From: Congregicoccus sp964517665
Lineage (GTDB): Bacteria; Verrucomicrobiota; Verrucomicrobiia; Opitutales; Opitutaceae
Assembly (NCBI GenBank): GCA_964517665.1
Contig: CAZFCY010000220.1
Coordinates: forward strand, 1-7,048
Direction of reading: 5' to 3'
Length of the DNA: 7,048 nt
Shown here: piece by piece, positions 5,132 to 7,048 of the stretch
Position numbering within the stretch: the first letter of the stretch is position 1
How the letters are laid out: each line of letters starts with the position of its first letter
Program-made: the position numbers and the translations under genes
The notes under the pieces: generated by a model
The model's database searches: none
What the model was told of the DNA's origin: nothing
What the model saw: only the letters and a program-made list of their open reading frames with translations

Positions 5132-6189
5132 AAGTCGGCGTCATCCCCGGAGACGGCATCGGCCCGGAAGTCACCGCCGCCGCCCTTCATGTGCTCGAAG
5201 CCACCGGCGAGTCGCTCGACTGGGAGATCGTGGAGGTCGGTTCCGCCGCCTTGTCCCGCCACGGTCATGCCCTGCCTCCCGCCGCTCTCGACCGCCTGCG
5301 CGCGTTGCCCGCCACCCTCAAGGCGCCGCTCATCGTCAACAAACTCGAGGGGCGCATCCATTGCCGCCAGAGCGACGGGACGGAGCAGGTTTATCCATCA
5401 CTCAACAACGCGCTGCGCCGCGAACTCGGTCTTTTTGTCAACCCGCGCCCCATTCGCGCCTTCCGCGGCCCCATCGGTCCCGCGCTCCCGCTCGATGTCG
5501 TGATCATGCGCGAGATCACGGAGGATGTTTATATCGGTCTCGAAACTCGCGAGGGCGACCAGGCCGCCGAAGCGATCAAGCGCATCACCCGCGCGGCGTC
5601 GGAGCGCGTGGCGCGCTTTTCCTTCGACTACGCGCGCCGGCACGGCCGCCGCCGCGTCACCTGCCTGCACAAAGCCAACGTGCTCAACTTCACCGACGGC
5701 CTGTTCCTGCGTTGCTGTCGCGAGGTGGCGGCCGGCTATCCTGACGTTGCTTTCGACGACCTCATGATCGACGCGGCCTGCTACACGATCGTGCGGGATC
5801 CCGCGCGGTTCGACGTCGTTGTCTGCCCCAACCAATACGGCGACATCTTTTCCGACCTTGCTGCCGGGCTCGCCGGCAGTCTCGGACTCGCTCCCGGCGC
5901 CAACCTCGGCCCCGCCACGGCAACCTTCGAGGCCTCGCATGGCGCGGCTCCGGACCTCGCGGGCCGCGGCCTGGCCAATCCCATCGCCCTCATCCTCTCG
6001 GGCGCCATGCTGCTCGACCACCTGGGCAGGACCGCATCCGCCGCCTGCGTCTGGCGGGGAGTCTCCGCCGTGCTCGCGAAGGGAGAAAAACTGACGCCTG
6101 ACCTCGGTGGCGCCGCGACCACTCAGGAAATTGCCGATGCCATCGCCGCCGAAGTCGCCGCGGCGCAACCGGAGATCGTGTCGCCATGA
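5128..6189 (+). CDS. Isocitrate/isopropylmalate-type NAD-dependent beta-decarboxylating dehydrogenase
   Basis: The protein has 353 residues, the normal length. It shows the full family signature: 'VGVIPGDGIGPEVT' (3-16), 'VVIMREITEDVYIG' (124-137), 'CLHKANVLNFTDGLF' (179-193), 'CPNQYGDIFSDLAAGLAGSL' (233-252) and 'FEASHGAAPDLAGRGLANP' (267-285). Substrate and metal residues match isopropylmalate dehydrogenase by spacing: Arg97, Arg107, Arg128, Tyr135, Lys182, Asp215, Asp239 and Asp243. Asp276, five residues after His271, is the position that favours NAD over NADP. 'PSLNNALRREL' (90-100) resembles the isocitrate dehydrogenase segment SLNVALRQEL, with Ser91 and Asn93 at the positions that bind the gamma-carboxylate of isocitrate. 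A leucine-biosynthesis role is unlikely given the neighbours. Within this operon it probably oxidises and decarboxylates a hydroxy acid, possibly a phosphorylated four-carbon acid. Tartrate or malate-type substrates are alternatives. Confidence 0.93.
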   Translation: MKVGVIPGDGIGPEVTAAALHVLEATGESLDWEIVEVGSAALSRHGHALPPAALDRLRALPATLKAPLIVNKLEGRIHCRQSDGTEQVYPSLNNALRRELGLFVNPRPIRAFRGPIGPALPLDVVIMREITEDVYIGLETREGDQAAEAIKRITRAASERVARFSFDYARRHGRRRVTCLHKANVLNFTDGLFLRCCREVAAGYPDVAFDDLMIDAACYTIVRDPARFDVVVCPNQYGDIFSDLAAGLAGSLGLAPGANLGPATATFEASHGAAPDLAGRGLANPIALILSGAMLLDHLGRTASAACVWRGVSAVLAKGEKLTPDLGGAATTQEIADAIAAEVAAAQPEIVSP

Positions 6190-7048
6190 TCGGTGTCGTC
6201 GGCGATGACACCACCGGCTCGCTCGACATCGGGGTGATGTTTCACCGCGCCGGCTGCGACGTGCAGATGTTCACCGTGCCACCCGCCGGGCCCTGGCCGC
6301 CCGCCGACGTCACGATCATCGACACGGACAGCCGTCTGGATCACGCCGCCGTGGCCTACGCGAAGACGCATGCCGCCACCGTCCGCTTGCGTGACGCGGG
6401 CTGCGTCCGTTTCCACAAGAAAACCTGCTCGGTATTTCGCGGCAACGTGGGCGCGGAGTTCGACGCCATGCTCGACGCCACCGGCGAAACCACCGCCATC
6501 GTGGCCGGCGCGTATCCACTTCTTGGACGCGCCACGCGTGGCGGACGGCATTTCCTCGACGGCCAGCCGCTCGAGCTCACCGCGTTTGCCTCCGATCCCA
6601 TCCATCCGCGCACCACGTCCGACCTGTGCGCGATCATCGGCGCGCAAAGCTCGCGACCGGTGGCCGTGGCCGATCTCGCATGCGTGCGCGCCGGGCCGGA
6701 ATCGCTCGAAGCGCGGCTGACTCAACTGGCTGACAACCACGCCTACATCGTGGTCGACGGAGAAATCCAGGAGGACCTGGCCACGCTGGCGGCGGCTTCG
6801 ACCCGCTTCCGTGTTTTCGGAGGCAGCGCCGGTTTCGCCGCCGAATGGCCGCGGCATGTGCAGCCCCCGCCCCACGGGCGCAGAGACACGGAGACGCCAT
6901 CGGACACGGATGGCGGAGTGTTGTTCGTTTCCGGCAGTCTCACCCCTCAATCCAGGTCCCAGACCGCGCGACTCCGCGGCGCGGGGGTCGCGGCGTTCGA
7001 ACTCGATCCATGCGCGTTCGCGCTCGATGCCGGCGCCGGGCGGGAATG
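6186..7048 (+). CDS. Four-carbon acid-sugar kinase (DUF1537 family), 3' end outside window
   Basis: The first 287 residues are present, of about 400-430 expected. The N-terminal domain begins 'MIGVVGDDTTGSLDIGVMF', matching the family's DD-x-TG start, with 'FHKKTCSVFRGNVGAEFDAM' at 77-95 corresponding to the usual KKxDSTLRGN segment, and 'AYPLLGRATRGGRHFLDG' (109-126) matching the GRtt..G.hy.dG block. After a proline- and charge-rich linker (about 224-243), the nucleotide-binding C-terminal domain opens with 'GVLFVSGSLTPQSRSQTARL'. Characterised members (OtnK, DtnK, DenK) phosphorylate threonate, erythronate or oxo-tetronates at O4 using ATP. The Asp and Thr of the DST core are Cys81 and Val83 here, so this is a divergent subgroup and its substrate should not be copied from OtnK. 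It overlaps the dehydrogenase gene by ATGA and is the fifth gene of the operon. Confidence 0.93.
   Translation, partial: MIGVVGDDTTGSLDIGVMFHRAGCDVQMFTVPPAGPWPPADVTIIDTDSRLDHAAVAYAKTHAATVRLRDAGCVRFHKKTCSVFRGNVGAEFDAMLDATGETTAIVAGAYPLLGRATRGGRHFLDGQPLELTAFASDPIHPRTTSDLCAIIGAQSSRPVAVADLACVRAGPESLEARLTQLADNHAYIVVDGEIQEDLATLAAASTRFRVFGGSAGFAAEWPRHVQPPPHGRRDTETPSDTDGGVLFVSGSLTPQSRSQTARLRGAGVAAFELDPCAFALDAGAGRE
6873..6896 (+). repeat. Possible dispersed 'cagagacacggag'-type repeat fragment in the kinase linker
   Basis: The stretch GCGCAGAGACACGGAGACG resembles the purine-rich ACGGAGACACGGAG/GCAGAGACACAGAG words scattered in many environmental bacterial genomes, usually between genes. Here it is in frame and encodes 'GRRDTET' in the linker between the two kinase domains. 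It is only one or two units long, so the match could be chance. Confidence 0.3.

Noticed and set aside
4368..5744. 458-codon plus-strand frame spanning the isomerase and dehydrogenase
   Set aside because: It is out of frame with both well-supported genes and is low-complexity Arg/Pro/Ser sequence.
5128..6189. Annotation as PdxA/PdxA2, expected beside a DUF1537 kinase
   Set aside because: The sequence shows the isocitrate/isopropylmalate dehydrogenase motifs (IPGDGIGPEVT, HKANVLNFTDG, NQYGDIFSDLAAGL, HGAAPDLAGRGLANP) rather than the PdxA pattern of metal-binding histidines.
6510..6560. Possible frameshift in the kinase, because another frame reads 'RIHFLDAPRVADG'
   Set aside because: The kinase frame itself reads AYPLLGRATRGGRHFLDG here, which matches the family block, and continues open to the window end.
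1..7048. tRNA, rRNA, CRISPR array, insertion sequence or phage genes
   Set aside because: No cloverleaf-like segment, repeated spacer pattern, transposase motif or integrase was seen on either strand.

Overview
The window is GC-rich, tightly packed bacterial DNA. It most likely comes from a member of the Verrucomicrobiota, and the Opitutaceae are my best guess. The reasons are the style of the TonB-dependent receptor C-terminus at the left edge (a closing block with 'IPVRANPDGT', ending in Phe), a LacI regulator of the 'LALRNHPSIS' type, and an accessory catabolic cluster rich in Gfo/Idh and sugar isomerase genes. The taxon is inferred from protein style, not from any marker gene.

Layout from left to right. 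(1) The 3' end of a TonB-dependent outer-membrane receptor gene (+), closed by a strong GC-rich hairpin. (2) A minus-strand pair: a class II aldolase/decarboxylase-like gene (upstream) and a LacI-family regulator gene with a GTG start (downstream), separated by 38 nt that hold a perfect 14-bp palindrome with a central CG. (3) A 310-bp divergent control region. It carries a second, 12/14-matching copy of that palindrome and a separate pair of GTATAC-n-GTATAC-like boxes, one close to each divergent start. (4) A plus-strand operon of five genes joined by four identical ATGA stop/start overlaps: Gfo/Idh/MocA oxidoreductase, Asp/Glu-racemase-superfamily protein, xylose-isomerase-like TIM-barrel isomerase, isocitrate/isopropylmalate-type decarboxylating dehydrogenase, and a DUF1537 four-carbon acid-sugar kinase cut by the right edge.

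Taken together, this looks like a catabolic cluster for a small sugar acid of the tetronate class (threonate, erythronate or a relative). The kinase, isomerase and class II aldolase match the logic of the known OtnK/OtnI/OtnC route to dihydroxyacetone phosphate, with the Gfo/Idh enzyme possibly making the first oxidation. The unusual part is that the operon also carries an IDH/IPMDH-type dehydrogenase where known kinase clusters of this family often carry a PdxA2-type enzyme. It also has a racemase-like protein lacking the second catalytic cysteine, and an aldolase lacking one of the three metal-binding histidines. The exact substrate cannot be read from the sequence. The LacI protein is the probable local regulator, and the GTATAC boxes hint at a second regulator not encoded here.
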